NCBI RefSeq assembly: GCF_014648475.1
Contig: NZ_BMRE01000071.1
Coordinates: 1-33,045, forward strand
Length of the DNA: 33,045 bases
Source of the DNA: Lentzea flava
Lineage (GTDB): Bacteria; Actinomycetota; Actinomycetes; Mycobacteriales; Pseudonocardiaceae
Direction: 5' to 3'
The notes under the pieces were generated by a model. That model saw nothing but the letters and a program-made list of their open reading frames with translations. It had not been told where the DNA came from and did no database searches. Numbering within the stretch: the first letter of the stretch is position 1; each line of letters starts with the position of its first letter. This document shows positions 23,153 to 32,034 of the stretch, piece after piece. The position numbers were made by a program, and so were the translations under genes.

Positions 23153-24559
23153 TCAGGCGCGCTCGAACCTCACGCGCCGCTCGACCGGATCCGCCTCGGC
23201 CAGCCGCACCCGAATGCGCTCCCCCTCGGGCAGCTGCCTGCCGGAGCATTTCGCCAGCACCGGCGGCGCCGACACGAACACCTCGGCTTCCTGGTCGCCC
23301 GCGCGCAGCACCACCGCGTCGAACTCCTGGCCCACCCGGCCGGCCAGCACCCAGGCCTCCACCTGGTCCAGGGACGCCCGTTCCACCTTCGCGGCCAGCG
23401 AGTCCGACGCGCCCATCAGAGACGGCAGCTGGGGCAACGCCTCCGCTAGCCAGGACGGCAACTCCTGCCCTGCCGTCACCGCCAGGCACACCTCGGTGGC
23501 GAAGCGGTCCACCAGGCGGCGCAGAGGTGCGGTCACGTGGGTGTACGGGGCCGCAACGCCTGCGTGGGTCACGAGTTCGGGGACCTGGCCGTTGAAGGCC
23601 GAGTAGCCCGCGCCGCGCAGCAGCCGGGTGGCGTCCGTGAACAGCGCCAGCGACTCGGGCCGGGTGGCGTCCAGGCCTGCCAGGAACGCGCCCGGTGAGA
23701 GATCGGAAGGCCACGGCACCTGAAGAGCGGATGCGGACTTGCGCAGAGCCGAGACGGCTGCGGCGTCCGGGTTCGGCAGTGTGCGCAGGATGCCGACGCG
23801 GGCCTGAAGCATGATCGAGGCGGCCGCCATGCCGGTCATCAGCGAGATCTCGGCGTTCCAGGCGTCCACCTGGGCGCGCGGCCTGGTCACCAGTTTCCAG
23901 CCGGAGCCGTCGGGCTCGATCTCCTGTTCGGGCAGCTGGAGTTCGATGGCGCCTCGCTCGCGGGCCAGGGCGCGGCGGAGCGGGCCGAACTCCGCCAGGG
24001 CCGCCACGGACGGGTGCGGGGTGCCCGCGTCGAACGATTCCTGCACGGAGGCGTAGTCGAACTGGGCCTGCGAGCGCACCAGAGCTCGTCGCACCTCGAC
24101 CGACTCGGGAACGCCGTCAGCCGAACAGGTGAACGTCCAGAGCACGGCGGGCCGGACCACGCCGGGCAGGAGGGAGGCCGCGCCCTCGGAGAGCACGGTC
24201 GGGTGCAGCGGCACGTTGCCGTCGGGGAGGTAGATGGTCTGGCCTCGGCCGCGGACCTCGGTGTCGAGGGCGCCGCCGGGGGTCACGAAGGCGCCCAGGT
24301 CGGCGATCGCGTAGTGCACCACGAAGCCCGAGGCGGTCCGCTCCAGGCACAGCGCCTGGTCCAGGTCCTTCGCGCCGGGTGGGTCGATCGTCACCAGCGG
24401 GATCGAGGTGAGGTCGGGGCGGTCCCCCGCGGAACGGGAGACCGCCTGTTCTGCCTCGGCGAGGACGGCTGCGGGGAACGACGCGCGCAGCCCGAACTCG
24501 GTGCGGATGTCGTCGAAGGCCAGGTCGGCACGGCCCGTGCGGATCACCAGTGAAGCCAC
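23153..24559 (-). CDS. RNB-domain (RNase II family) ribonuclease
   Basis: A protein of about 468 residues, mostly one RNB catalytic domain, with little sign of the cold-shock or S1 domains that flank it in RNase II/R. The metal-site segment reads IDPPGAKDLDQAL: three of the four canonical aspartates of E. coli RNase II (D201, D207, D209) are in place, but the D210 position is Gln. Other family stretches are YAIADLGAFV, YLPDGNVPLHPTVLSEG, and YTHVTAPLRRLVDRFA. It is expected to degrade single-stranded RNA 3' to 5'. GTG at 24559 is preferred; TTG at 24565 is an alternative. It follows the small 64-residue gene closely, in the same direction as the secretion-like operon. Confidence 0.9.
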   Translation of the reverse strand: MASLVIRTGRADLAFDDIRTEFGLRASFPAAVLAEAEQAVSRSAGDRPDLTSIPLVTIDPPGAKDLDQALCLERTASGFVVHYAIADLGAFVTPGGALDTEVRGRGQTIYLPDGNVPLHPTVLSEGAASLLPGVVRPAVLWTFTCSADGVPESVEVRRALVRSQAQFDYASVQESFDAGTPHPSVAALAEFGPLRRALARERGAIELQLPEQEIEPDGSGWKLVTRPRAQVDAWNAEISLMTGMAAASIMLQARVGILRTLPNPDAAAVSALRKSASALQVPWPSDLSPGAFLAGLDATRPESLALFTDATRLLRGAGYSAFNGQVPELVTHAGVAAPYTHVTAPLRRLVDRFATEVCLAVTAGQELPSWLAEALPQLPSLMGASDSLAAKVERASLDQVEAWVLAGRVGQEFDAVVLRAGDQEAEVFVSAPPVLAKCSGRQLPEGERIRVRLAEADPVERRVRFERA

Positions 24560-24577
24560 CCGCAACAGCCTAGGCCG

Positions 24578-24772
24578 TCAGTCCTCGTCGTCGCCGCGCC
24601 ACTTCTTGTCGGCCTCATCGGCCGCGCGGGTGCGTTCGCGGGCGATTTCCAGGGCGCGGGCCGCGGTGGCCTCGTCCGGATACGGGCCCATGCGGTCGGG
24701 GCCCTTGCAGCCCTTGCCGTGTTCCACGGTCTGGTGGGTCAGGCAGTAGTACCAACCGCTCGTGTCGCTCAT
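24578..24772 (-). CDS. Small conserved actinobacterial protein, function unknown
   Basis: A 64-residue acidic protein, MSDTSGWYYCLTHQTVEHG..., ending WRGDDED. The first part has a WYYCLTHQ...C arrangement (two Cys and two His within 20 residues) followed by a predicted helix with a repeating EATAARALEIARERTRAADEAD character. Similar small proteins are, to my recollection, widespread in actinobacteria, but I do not know a function. The ATG overlaps the stop of the upstream gene (ATGA). It is followed after a few bases by the RNB ribonuclease gene. Confidence 0.75.
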   Translation of the reverse strand: MSDTSGWYYCLTHQTVEHGKGCKGPDRMGPYPDEATAARALEIARERTRAADEADKKWRGDDED

Positions 24773-25242
24773 CTGCGTTCGCCTCCCAAAGGCGCCGGGA
24801 ATCCCCTCGGCGGCGTTGACTGGTTGGCGTTGGCGTACTCCGACGGGATCGGGTCCAAACACGACACCAGCACCGTGCGGTCCTCGGCGTTCTCGATCTT
24901 ACGCCCGGCGCGGTCGCGGTAGACGAGAGAACCGTCGGAGTCGATCTCCATGATGGCGCCGACCTCGGCCAGCTGGTCCTCGTCCAGGTCGACGAGCTTT
25001 TCGTAGCGGGACGGCACCACGCGGTAGATCGGCCAGTTCAGGTGGCCGTAGGTGCGGTGGAACTCCGCCAGCAGGTGCGTCAGGTGCTGTTGCCACGGCA
25101 GCGGCATCGCCTCGGCCAGGGCACGCGGGACGACGACGTAGTCGGGCGACACCCCGGGAGCACCGGCGGCCATGTAGTCACGCACCGGTGTGCTCGACGC
25201 GGGCGGTCCGGACGGCCTCGGGATGGGGTCGTGGTTGAACAT
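24769..25242 (-). CDS. Unknown protein, coupled to the secretion-like genes
   Basis: A 157-residue soluble protein that I do not recognise. A proline-rich N-terminal ~20 residues precede a mixed alpha/beta stretch (YVVVPRALAEAMPLPWQQHLTHLLAEF, WPIYRVVPSRYEKLVDLDEDQL, GSLVYRDRAGRKI). No signal peptide or membrane segment is seen. A strong ribosome site (GGGGAGG) lies 7 nt before the ATG. It sits 18 nt downstream of the wall-hydrolase gene and overlaps the next gene by 4 nt, so it belongs to the same transcript. Confidence 0.75.
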   Translation of the reverse strand: MFNHDPIPRPSGPPASSTPVRDYMAAGAPGVSPDYVVVPRALAEAMPLPWQQHLTHLLAEFHRTYGHLNWPIYRVVPSRYEKLVDLDEDQLAEVGAIMEIDSDGSLVYRDRAGRKIENAEDRTVLVSCLDPIPSEYANANQSTPPRGFPAPLGGERR

Positions 25243-25260
25243 GCAGCGCCTCCCCGCGAT

Positions 25261-26262
25261 CTACACGCCCGGCCGGACGGCCAGCGGCATCAACTCGTGA
25301 TAATCCCAGTTGATCTTGCTGATCTTCACCACGTCACCCGTCTGTGGCGCGTGGATGTACTCGTCACCGCCGAGGTACATGGCCACGTGGTGCACAGTTC
25401 GCGGGTTCGACGTGTCGGTCGCCCAGAAGATCAGGTCGCCTGGCTGGGCGTCGCGCACCGGGAGGTGGGCGCCGCCCTTTTCGTACTGGTCGTTCGCCAC
25501 GCGTGGGATCTTCACGCCCGCCGCGGCGAACGCCTTGACCAGGATGCCGGAGCAGTCCCACGCGTCCGGGCCGTTGCCGCCCCACAGGTACGGCTCGCCC
25601 AGCTGCTCCTTGGTGAACTGGATGGCCACGCCCGCCGCGTTCGACGCCAGCAGGAACTGGCCCGCGCCCTCGCCGCAGCCAGCCGGGTCGCTGATCTGTC
25701 CCAGCTCGCCGAGCAGGAACGCCGCCATGGCCTCCCAGTTGTGGTAGCGGTCGGGGAACGCCGAGCGCTCGACCGCCTGCGCCGAGTCGCCGGGACGCTT
25801 GTTCTCCCAGTCCGGCACCTTCAGCAGCACGTCGTAGAACTTGTTGATCGCGTAGGTCGGATCGGTCACCTCGGCCGGTGAGCCCCAGCCCATCGACGGA
25901 CGCATCTGGAAGATGCCGAGCGAGTCGCGGTCGCCGTAGTTCAGCGGGCGCAGGCCCGACTCGGTCATGCCCGCCTGGATCGCGATCTGCCACGCGAGCG
26001 GCGGCAGCTTGCGCTCCTGGCCGATGGAGATGATGCGCGCGACGATGTTGCGCTGCTCGTCGTTGAGACGCGCGGCGTCGCGCTGGCCCTTGTCGCCGCC
26101 GCCCGCGTCCCACGGACCGATGGCCGCGTTGCAGCTCATCAGCTTCAACCCGCCGTTGGCCGCCGGGTTCGTGGAGTTGCTGACGACCTGGGTCACGCCC
26201 GACGTCGCCACCGCGATCACGACGACCGCGACGAGAGCCCCGACCAGCAACATGAGCCGCAT
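25261..26262 (-). CDS. Two-domain peptidoglycan hydrolase (transglycosylase-like + NlpC/P60)
   Basis: A 333-residue membrane-anchored wall hydrolase. An N-terminal hydrophobic segment (4-22) exports it. A lytic-transglycosylase-like domain (~65-200) contains AGMTESGLRPLNYGDRDSLGIFQMRP, with Glu101 as likely catalytic acid. The C-terminal NlpC/P60 domain (~212-333) has the Cys-His-His triad: Cys237 in AWDCSGI, a His in VHHVAMY (292) and His304. This pairing of wall-cutting domains is typical of the VirB1-like hydrolase of Gram-positive type IV secretion and conjugation systems, where it opens the cell wall for the channel. It starts 3 nt after the VirB8-like gene. Confidence 0.9.
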   Translation of the reverse strand: MRLMLLVGALVAVVVIAVATSGVTQVVSNSTNPAANGGLKLMSCNAAIGPWDAGGGDKGQRDAARLNDEQRNIVARIISIGQERKLPPLAWQIAIQAGMTESGLRPLNYGDRDSLGIFQMRPSMGWGSPAEVTDPTYAINKFYDVLLKVPDWENKRPGDSAQAVERSAFPDRYHNWEAMAAFLLGELGQISDPAGCGEGAGQFLLASNAAGVAIQFTKEQLGEPYLWGGNGPDAWDCSGILVKAFAAAGVKIPRVANDQYEKGGAHLPVRDAQPGDLIFWATDTSNPRTVHHVAMYLGGDEYIHAPQTGDVVKISKINWDYHELMPLAVRPGV

Positions 26263-26265
26263 GGG

Positions 26266-26859
26266 TCAGTCCGCCTTCGTGTAGCTGTTCACGCGCCATT
26301 CGTTGCTCGGCGTCTTGACCAGCGTGATGACGACCTTGCCGATGTCCGTGCCCACCTCGAAGTCGGCCGAGGAGGTGAACGACTTCTTCGGCGTGACCTT
26401 CTGGGTGATCTTGTCCGGCGCGTTCTTGGGATCGATCGTCGCCATCTGCGCGAGGAACTCCTCCGTCGTGTACGGACGGAGCTGCGCGAGCCACTTGTTC
26501 ACGTCGTTGTCCGGCGGCGGCTTGATCCAGTTCTCGGCCCACAGCTCGGCGATCAGCTGCGCGTCGGCCTGGGGCGGCGCGGCGGACGCGGAGATCGACG
26601 GCGGCGGCTGCTTCGTCGGCAGCGAGGCACCGCTGGACGGCAGCTGCCCGACCTGGGTGCCCTGCGGCGACGTCGACTGGCCGGCGACCGTCGGCGTGAC
26701 CGGCCCGCGGTCGAGGACCTTCGGGATGATCACGCCGAGCGCGACGACCACCACCACGAAGATGATGATCGACGCGGCCAGGTGACGCGGGGAACGCAGC
26801 GGCCATCCCCAGAGCCTGCGGTACACCGCGGCACGGCCGCGGTTGGTTCGGATCGGCAC
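26266..26859 (-). CDS. Bitopic membrane protein, VirB8/TcpC-like
   Basis: A 197-residue protein: a short basic cytoplasmic N terminus (MPIRTNRGRAAVYRRLWGW), one transmembrane helix (~30-48), a Pro/Ser/Gln-rich linker (~52-95), and an extracellular domain (~96-197) with helix-then-strands content (IAELWAENWIKPP, KVVITLVKTPSNEWRVNSY). The layout is that of VirB8-like scaffold proteins with an NTF2-like domain; the assignment rests on topology and context, not on a clear motif. GTG at 26859 has a strong GGGAGG 6-7 nt upstream. The gap to the upstream gene is 12 nt. Confidence 0.65.
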   Translation of the reverse strand: MPIRTNRGRAAVYRRLWGWPLRSPRHLAASIIIFVVVVVALGVIIPKVLDRGPVTPTVAGQSTSPQGTQVGQLPSSGASLPTKQPPPSISASAAPPQADAQLIAELWAENWIKPPPDNDVNKWLAQLRPYTTEEFLAQMATIDPKNAPDKITQKVTPKKSFTSSADFEVGTDIGKVVITLVKTPSNEWRVNSYTKAD

Positions 26860-26871
26860 CTACGCCTCCCT

Positions 26872-28734
26872 TCAGTTGTCCCTGACTTCGAAACCGCGCG
26901 ACGGCCGGTAGATCACGTGCACCTGACGCCCTGCCACCACTTCCGTCTCGGCCCTGCGAGGTTCCTGCGCCGGGCCCGAGTAGCCGTTCGACCGCGACGG
27001 CACGAGCACCGCGTCGTCGACGCGATCCCACTGCCTGTCGGTGACCGGAGGGCTGTCGACGACCCGCGACCGCCCGACCGGCAACGCCGCCGGGCCCGAT
27101 CCCGCGGGCAGGGCACCGGCGCGCACGCCGTAGCCGTCGCCACCGCTCATGATCTGACCGGGCTGGGCGTCCCGGTCGAGGCGCTGTGCCGTCGCCATGA
27201 CCGGGCTGGAGGCCTCCGGGCGGACGCGACCGCGACCGCGCTGCGGCACCTCGTCGCCCTCGGCGTCGCTCTCCCGCACGGACTCCCAGAACTCGTCCTG
27301 CGGCGTCGGACCCGCGGGCTTCTTGCGGCCCAGCATCTTCGACCAGACGCCACCGCTCATCGGCAGGACGTTGCCCGCGGAGCCGACCGACATCTCGACC
27401 ATCTGCCACATGCGGCGCAACGGTTTGCCGATCACGAAGCACACCAGCGTCAGCATCAGGCCGAGCAGCGTGCGCGTCAGCAGCGAGAGCCCGGTCGCGT
27501 TGAAGATCGCCTGCAGCAGCAACGCGTGGACACCCGCGAGCACCGCGAGCACCAGCACGTTGAACACCGTCACGGCGGCCGCGCGCGCGACCTTGCGCAG
27601 CAGGTCGTGGTGGATCAGCGCGACGAGACCGATGAGCGGTCCCGCCAGGGTCAGAATGCGCAGCAGCAGCTGGGCCAGCAGCACCGCGGCCTTCGCGAAC
27701 AGCTGGAACAACGAGAACGCGATGGACTGCAGCAGCGCCAGGAATCCCGCGCCGGTGCGGCTGCCGTCGGTGCCGTCGAAGTAGCCCTTCGCGGTGCCGA
27801 GCTGAGCCTCGAGCGCCTTCCACTCGGCCTTCTTGGCCTCGAGCGCCGCCTGGTCCGCGTCCTTGTGCTCGGCGATCTCCGACGTCGTCCACGCCTGCGC
27901 CTTGAGGATGCGCGGGCCGTACTCGGTGGCCTGCGGTGCCTCCGGTGTGCCGAACGCGCCGCGCAGCCAGCTCTGGTAGACGACGGCGTCGTGCAGCTTC
28001 GTCGGCAGGACGTGCAGTGTGCCCTGCTCTTCCGGTGCCTCGATGAAGCCCGCCTGGATCTCCGACGTCTTGGAGACCAGCGTGTTGTCGAGCAGGTTGT
28101 AGAACTGCGGCAAGGCCAATGTGGACGTTGCCAGCCACATGGCCGCCAACGCCCAGAGCCCGCGTTTGGAGATCGTGGCGAAGTCGCCGGTCCAGATCTG
28201 CCGGAACATCAGGATCGCGAGGATCAGCGCCACCAGGCCGAACCAGCGCAGGTAGACGTTGTCGTAGACCTTCTGCACGCCGTTCTTCACGGCGTCGTCC
28301 AGCGGGACCAGCAGACCGCGGCCCATCACCGTGTAGTGCAACGCGTTCGTGGCGCCGACGATGTTCTTGCCGATGCTGAAGAGCTCGTTGCCGGCCCACG
28401 TGTCCAGCGTGGCGTTGGCGTCCGGGAGGATCCCGCACTTGGGCTGGTAGTTGTGCCAGACCATGCCCGCGTAGCCGTAGTCGAGGTACGGCGAGCCGGG
28501 CAGGCCGTTGCCGACGGGCGGGTCGAGCGCGCCGACCATGCCCGCACCCGGTCGTTCCGGGTTCGGTGCCTCACCACAGGACTGGGCGTGGGCGGGTGCG
28601 CCGATCACGACCTGGAGCGCCAGGATCACGGCCACCGCGATGACCGAACGGGACTTCGCTGACGTGCGCAGCGCGAACCGCCGCCTCGCCCAGAGCAAGG
28701 CGGCGATCGCGAGCACGATCGTCAGCGCCGTCAT
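26872..28734 (-). CDS. Polytopic membrane protein, VirB6/TrbL-like
   Basis: A 620-residue protein. After two N-terminal hydrophobic segments (the second ending in a signal-like GAPAHAQSCG), an extracellular cysteine-containing region follows (~51-160). Then come several membrane helices (RWFGLVALILAILMF, a central cluster from ~330 to ~470 including LLLRILTLAGPLIGLVALI) and a long, disordered, charged cytoplasmic tail (~490-620). This is the plan of VirB6/TrbL-type channel proteins of type IV secretion. Its ATG overlaps the ATPase stop by 4 nt. The function is inferred from topology and neighbours. Confidence 0.75.
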   Translation of the reverse strand: MTALTIVLAIAALLWARRRFALRTSAKSRSVIAVAVILALQVVIGAPAHAQSCGEAPNPERPGAGMVGALDPPVGNGLPGSPYLDYGYAGMVWHNYQPKCGILPDANATLDTWAGNELFSIGKNIVGATNALHYTVMGRGLLVPLDDAVKNGVQKVYDNVYLRWFGLVALILAILMFRQIWTGDFATISKRGLWALAAMWLATSTLALPQFYNLLDNTLVSKTSEIQAGFIEAPEEQGTLHVLPTKLHDAVVYQSWLRGAFGTPEAPQATEYGPRILKAQAWTTSEIAEHKDADQAALEAKKAEWKALEAQLGTAKGYFDGTDGSRTGAGFLALLQSIAFSLFQLFAKAAVLLAQLLLRILTLAGPLIGLVALIHHDLLRKVARAAAVTVFNVLVLAVLAGVHALLLQAIFNATGLSLLTRTLLGLMLTLVCFVIGKPLRRMWQMVEMSVGSAGNVLPMSGGVWSKMLGRKKPAGPTPQDEFWESVRESDAEGDEVPQRGRGRVRPEASSPVMATAQRLDRDAQPGQIMSGGDGYGVRAGALPAGSGPAALPVGRSRVVDSPPVTDRQWDRVDDAVLVPSRSNGYSGPAQEPRRAETEVVAGRQVHVIYRPSRGFEVRDN

Positions 28735-31586
28735 GCGGCGCCGTCCCGGTGGCGGTTGCTCCCGTCACCATGACCCACCAAGTGGGCCTCGTCCTCCGTC
28801 AGTCCGAGCTCCATGTCCGCCGCCAGTTCGTCGTCGATCTCGTCGGGCACGTAGGCGGGCGGCTGCGGAGCCGCGTGGTCTTCCGTCGGCACGAGCTCGC
28901 CCTTGCCGTTGTCGCGCTTGGCGTCCGGGGTCGTGTCGAGGGCGTTGCGCAGGTGTTCCAGGTGCGGGCCGCTGAAGTCGATGCGGATCCGCTCCACGCC
29001 ACCGGCACCGTCGCCGAAGATGAACTGCCGCGGCGCGCGGTCGCGTTCGGTCGCGGTGCGCTCGCCACCGGGGCGGCGGCCGAGCGACGCGACGACCTGC
29101 TCGTACCCGGCGCCGACCGGAACCTTGAGCAGTCGCAACGCATCCGCCTGCGCCTGGTCGTCGTCGAGACGGCCGACGAAGACCGAGTCGAGCAGCGCGA
29201 CGAAGCCCTGGATCTTCAGGAAGTCGGCGGGGATCTGCGACGACAGCAGCACACGCACGTTCCACTTGCGGGAGTCACGCGCGAAGCGGTTCATCAGCAC
29301 GCGACCGGTCGGGACCTCGGAGAGGAAGAACGCCTCGTCGATCCAGACGCCCTTGCGGAGGTCCTTCGGCCGGTCGTAGATGGACCGCTGGGTGAGCCAG
29401 GCGGCGAGGTTCAGCATCTCGACGCCGAGCGCTTCCGCGTCGGTCCAGTGCTCGCGGCCGACGCCGTCCTTCGGCAGGTTGAGGCCCGCCATGGTGAGCA
29501 CGGTGAGCCGGTCGTCGCGCTGCTCGTTGTACGGGTCGGCGTCCGCCTCGGGGATCAGCAACGACATGCGCTCGCGCATCTCGTCGAGGAAGTCCGCGAC
29601 GACGACGGCGTGCTCGTGGTGCTCGGACGCGTCCCGGCGCAGCGCCTCGAAGACGAGACCGGGGTGGGCGTCGAAGCGGCCGCCGACCGTGCGGACGGCA
29701 CGCAGCAGCACGATGCGCGTCTGGGGCAGGCGCGCGACCTCGAACGGCAGCAGACCCGTCAGCACGTCCAGCACCAGACGACGACGGGTCGCCGCCGCCA
29801 GCGCCTTCTCGCGGCGCCAGGCCCGCTCCGGGTCGTCCTCGTCGAGGAAGTGCTCGATCATCGGCTCGGCGACCACCCGGTACGGGTTGAGGATGCCGGG
29901 CTGGGCGTTGAGCAGGTTGATCGGCCGCGCGTACGGCCGCAGCTCCGGCAGGTCGCACAGCGCCGCCAGCGGGCCGGACGGGTCGAGCAGCGTCCAGTGC
30001 GCACCTGCCCGCAGCGTCTTGTAGACGATGCCGCCGCCGAGGAACGACTTGCCGGCGCCCAGACCCGCGACCATCGCCGTCAGACCCGACGCGTCGCGCA
30101 GCTCCTGCGCCATCCACGGGTCCCACGCGACCGGGCGGCGGGTGGCCGTGACGGTCTCGCCGAGCAGGATGCCGCGGCGGTCACCGACCTCGGCCGTCGC
30201 CGTGGGAACAGCGGACGCCGCCCACAACACCGAGCCGCGGCGCAGGTACGCGCCGTTGGACAGCGGTTCGCCCGGGATGAACTCGCGGGCGATCGCGTAC
30301 TGCGCCTCGGGGTGCTCGATCGCGATCTTCGGCTTGTACAGCTCCAGCAACTGCTGGGCCAGGCGCAGGGCCTCGCGCTCGGTCGGGCCGCTCACCGCGA
30401 GCCGCCACCACGACCTGACGCGGGTGCCGAGCGCGGTGAAGCCCGACGTCATCTCGTCGTCGATCTCCAGCACGCGACCGGCCTGGCGGGCCAGCGACTG
30501 CGGCGGGTCCAGCTCGTGCTCGTCGGTGTAGTGGCGGACCTGCGAGCGCACCTTGCTCATCTGCCGCGACAGCTCACCCGAGACTTCCTCCGGCTTGCGC
30601 ACGTAGATCCGCGCGGACCACTCGACGGCGGCGGGCAGCCGGTCGGCGCGCTGCACCCACGGGTCGTCGACCTCGGGGATCTGCAGGCCGTGCATCAGCC
30701 CGACGGTGAGCACGCAGACGTGCCGCTTGATGCCCGCGTTCGAGCCGGTGCGGCCGCGCACGGTCACCGTGGGCGAGTACGGCTCCTGATGGAAGTCCGC
30801 GGCGTCGGTGAAGGACGCGAGGTCCTCCGGTTCCCACGCGGCACCCGGCACGGCGGGCAGGTTGCGCGGCGCGGGCAGGCCCAGCGAGCACGACCTGTGC
30901 ATCAGCCAGGACATCTCCTCGGCCGTCGCGGGACGGCCTTCCAGACCCGCGGAACCGATGACCTGGTCGAGGTGCTCGACCTCGGAGTCGAGCGCCACGA
31001 GCTCGGCGTCGACGGCGTCCGGGAAGACCTTGCGCAGCACGGGGGCAGCGCGTTCGACGGCGCGGTCCATCATGTTGCGGGTCTGCACCTGGACGCCCAG
31101 GTAGACCTCTTTCTCCGCCATCGAGCGGCCCATGAGCTGCTGCTGCTCGCCGACCATGTAGTCGTCGAACGACAGCGTGCCGGGCGTGTCCGGCAGGCGC
31201 TTCACGGCGTTGTGCACGTGCGCCTCGGCCCACATGCGGATCGGGTACGGCCGCGTGGTGACCCGCAGGTGCATCCAGCGGCCCTGCAGCTCGGCGTACT
31301 GACCGGCGATCGCGGCGATCAGGTCCTGGCGCTGCGAGTCGCTGCGGAACGACCAGCGCTGCGGCGCGAGCCGGTACCAGGCGTAGACCTCCTGGCCGGT
31401 GCGCAGCAGGTGGCCGTCGATGCTGCGGGCGGCGATCGACGGGGTGTAGCTGGGCACGGCCTGCTCGCCGGGCAGGCGACGGCCGCGCTTCGAGTACACC
31501 TGGGCACGCTCGCGGGGGTCCGCCGCCGCGTGCTGGGCGATGTGCTGGGCGGAGCGACGGTCACGGTCTCGCCGGCGTCCGAACAC
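28731..31586 (-). CDS. VirB4-type ATPase of a type IV secretion-like system
   Basis: A 951-residue AAA-type ATPase. The N-terminal ~480 residues resemble the membrane-proximal part of VirB4/TraC proteins, including EVYLGVQVQTRN. The C-terminal motor has Walker A GLGAGKS (508-514), the TLLDPSGPLAALC segment, Walker B VWIDEAFFL (747-755) and the LSSQIPADF arginine-finger/sensor region, all in VirB4 order. The tail (~890-951) is acidic. It should power assembly of, or transport by, the membrane complex. GTG at 31586 is preceded by AAGGAGG at 7 nt, the strongest ribosome site in the window. The start lies inside the previous gene (26 nt overlap). Confidence 0.9.
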   Translation of the reverse strand: MFGRRRDRDRRSAQHIAQHAAADPRERAQVYSKRGRRLPGEQAVPSYTPSIAARSIDGHLLRTGQEVYAWYRLAPQRWSFRSDSQRQDLIAAIAGQYAELQGRWMHLRVTTRPYPIRMWAEAHVHNAVKRLPDTPGTLSFDDYMVGEQQQLMGRSMAEKEVYLGVQVQTRNMMDRAVERAAPVLRKVFPDAVDAELVALDSEVEHLDQVIGSAGLEGRPATAEEMSWLMHRSCSLGLPAPRNLPAVPGAAWEPEDLASFTDAADFHQEPYSPTVTVRGRTGSNAGIKRHVCVLTVGLMHGLQIPEVDDPWVQRADRLPAAVEWSARIYVRKPEEVSGELSRQMSKVRSQVRHYTDEHELDPPQSLARQAGRVLEIDDEMTSGFTALGTRVRSWWRLAVSGPTEREALRLAQQLLELYKPKIAIEHPEAQYAIAREFIPGEPLSNGAYLRRGSVLWAASAVPTATAEVGDRRGILLGETVTATRRPVAWDPWMAQELRDASGLTAMVAGLGAGKSFLGGGIVYKTLRAGAHWTLLDPSGPLAALCDLPELRPYARPINLLNAQPGILNPYRVVAEPMIEHFLDEDDPERAWRREKALAAATRRRLVLDVLTGLLPFEVARLPQTRIVLLRAVRTVGGRFDAHPGLVFEALRRDASEHHEHAVVVADFLDEMRERMSLLIPEADADPYNEQRDDRLTVLTMAGLNLPKDGVGREHWTDAEALGVEMLNLAAWLTQRSIYDRPKDLRKGVWIDEAFFLSEVPTGRVLMNRFARDSRKWNVRVLLSSQIPADFLKIQGFVALLDSVFVGRLDDDQAQADALRLLKVPVGAGYEQVVASLGRRPGGERTATERDRAPRQFIFGDGAGGVERIRIDFSGPHLEHLRNALDTTPDAKRDNGKGELVPTEDHAAPQPPAYVPDEIDDELAADMELGLTEDEAHLVGHGDGSNRHRDGAA

Positions 31587-32031
31587 CGCGAACCTCCTTC
31601 TTACGGCTGGCTGACGTCCGGCGGTGCTGGGCCTGCTGTCTCGCCCGTTGTTTCTTGCTCAACTTGGGACGAGGCCGCTGCGGAGTGACCCGGATCCGGG
31701 CGGCGCTGGCCGCTCCGCCGGTACTTGCCGTGCGCTCTCGAGGTGCGGTGAGCTCGCGGACCCACATCGACATGACGGCCGTGAGCGGCCGTTCATGGCT
31801 GATCCGCGCGGTGATGAAACGAGTGAGGAGGATCGTGGCCACGAGTGCCCATGCCGTCGAGAAGAAGCCGAACCCGACGCCCATCTGGCGCTCGATCGTG
31901 AGTACGACGAGGAAAACGACGATCCCGACGCCCCACGCGACGTACCGCGCGCGCCAGGGAAAAGTCGCTTTGGGCGGGCCGAGCCAGACGGCGTCGACCC
32001 GGTAGACCTCGTCGTCAGTGCGGACCCGCAC
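31561..32031 (-). CDS. Small membrane protein, VirB3/PrgI/TcpE-like
   Basis: A 156-residue protein with two adjacent membrane helices (~31-48 and ~53-75), followed by a basic, Lys/Arg/Gln-rich cytoplasmic tail (~110-156). Small two-helix proteins encoded directly before VirB4 are normally the VirB3/PrgI/TcpE component that recruits the ATPase. GTG at 32031 has GGAGG 7 nt upstream. It starts 3 nt after the stop of the previous gene and overlaps the ATPase start by 26 nt. Confidence 0.75.
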   Translation of the reverse strand: MRVRTDDEVYRVDAVWLGPPKATFPWRARYVAWGVGIVVFLVVLTIERQMGVGFGFFSTAWALVATILLTRFITARISHERPLTAVMSMWVRELTAPRERTASTGGAASAARIRVTPQRPRPKLSKKQRARQQAQHRRTSASRKKEVRGVRTPARP

Positions 32032-32034
32032 GTG

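Noticed and set aside
25364..31688. Very long open frames of ~980-1020 codons on both strands across the secretion-like genes
   Set aside because: They are Arg/Gly/Ala-rich shadows in other frames of the VirB4, VirB6 and hydrolase genes and lack motifs.
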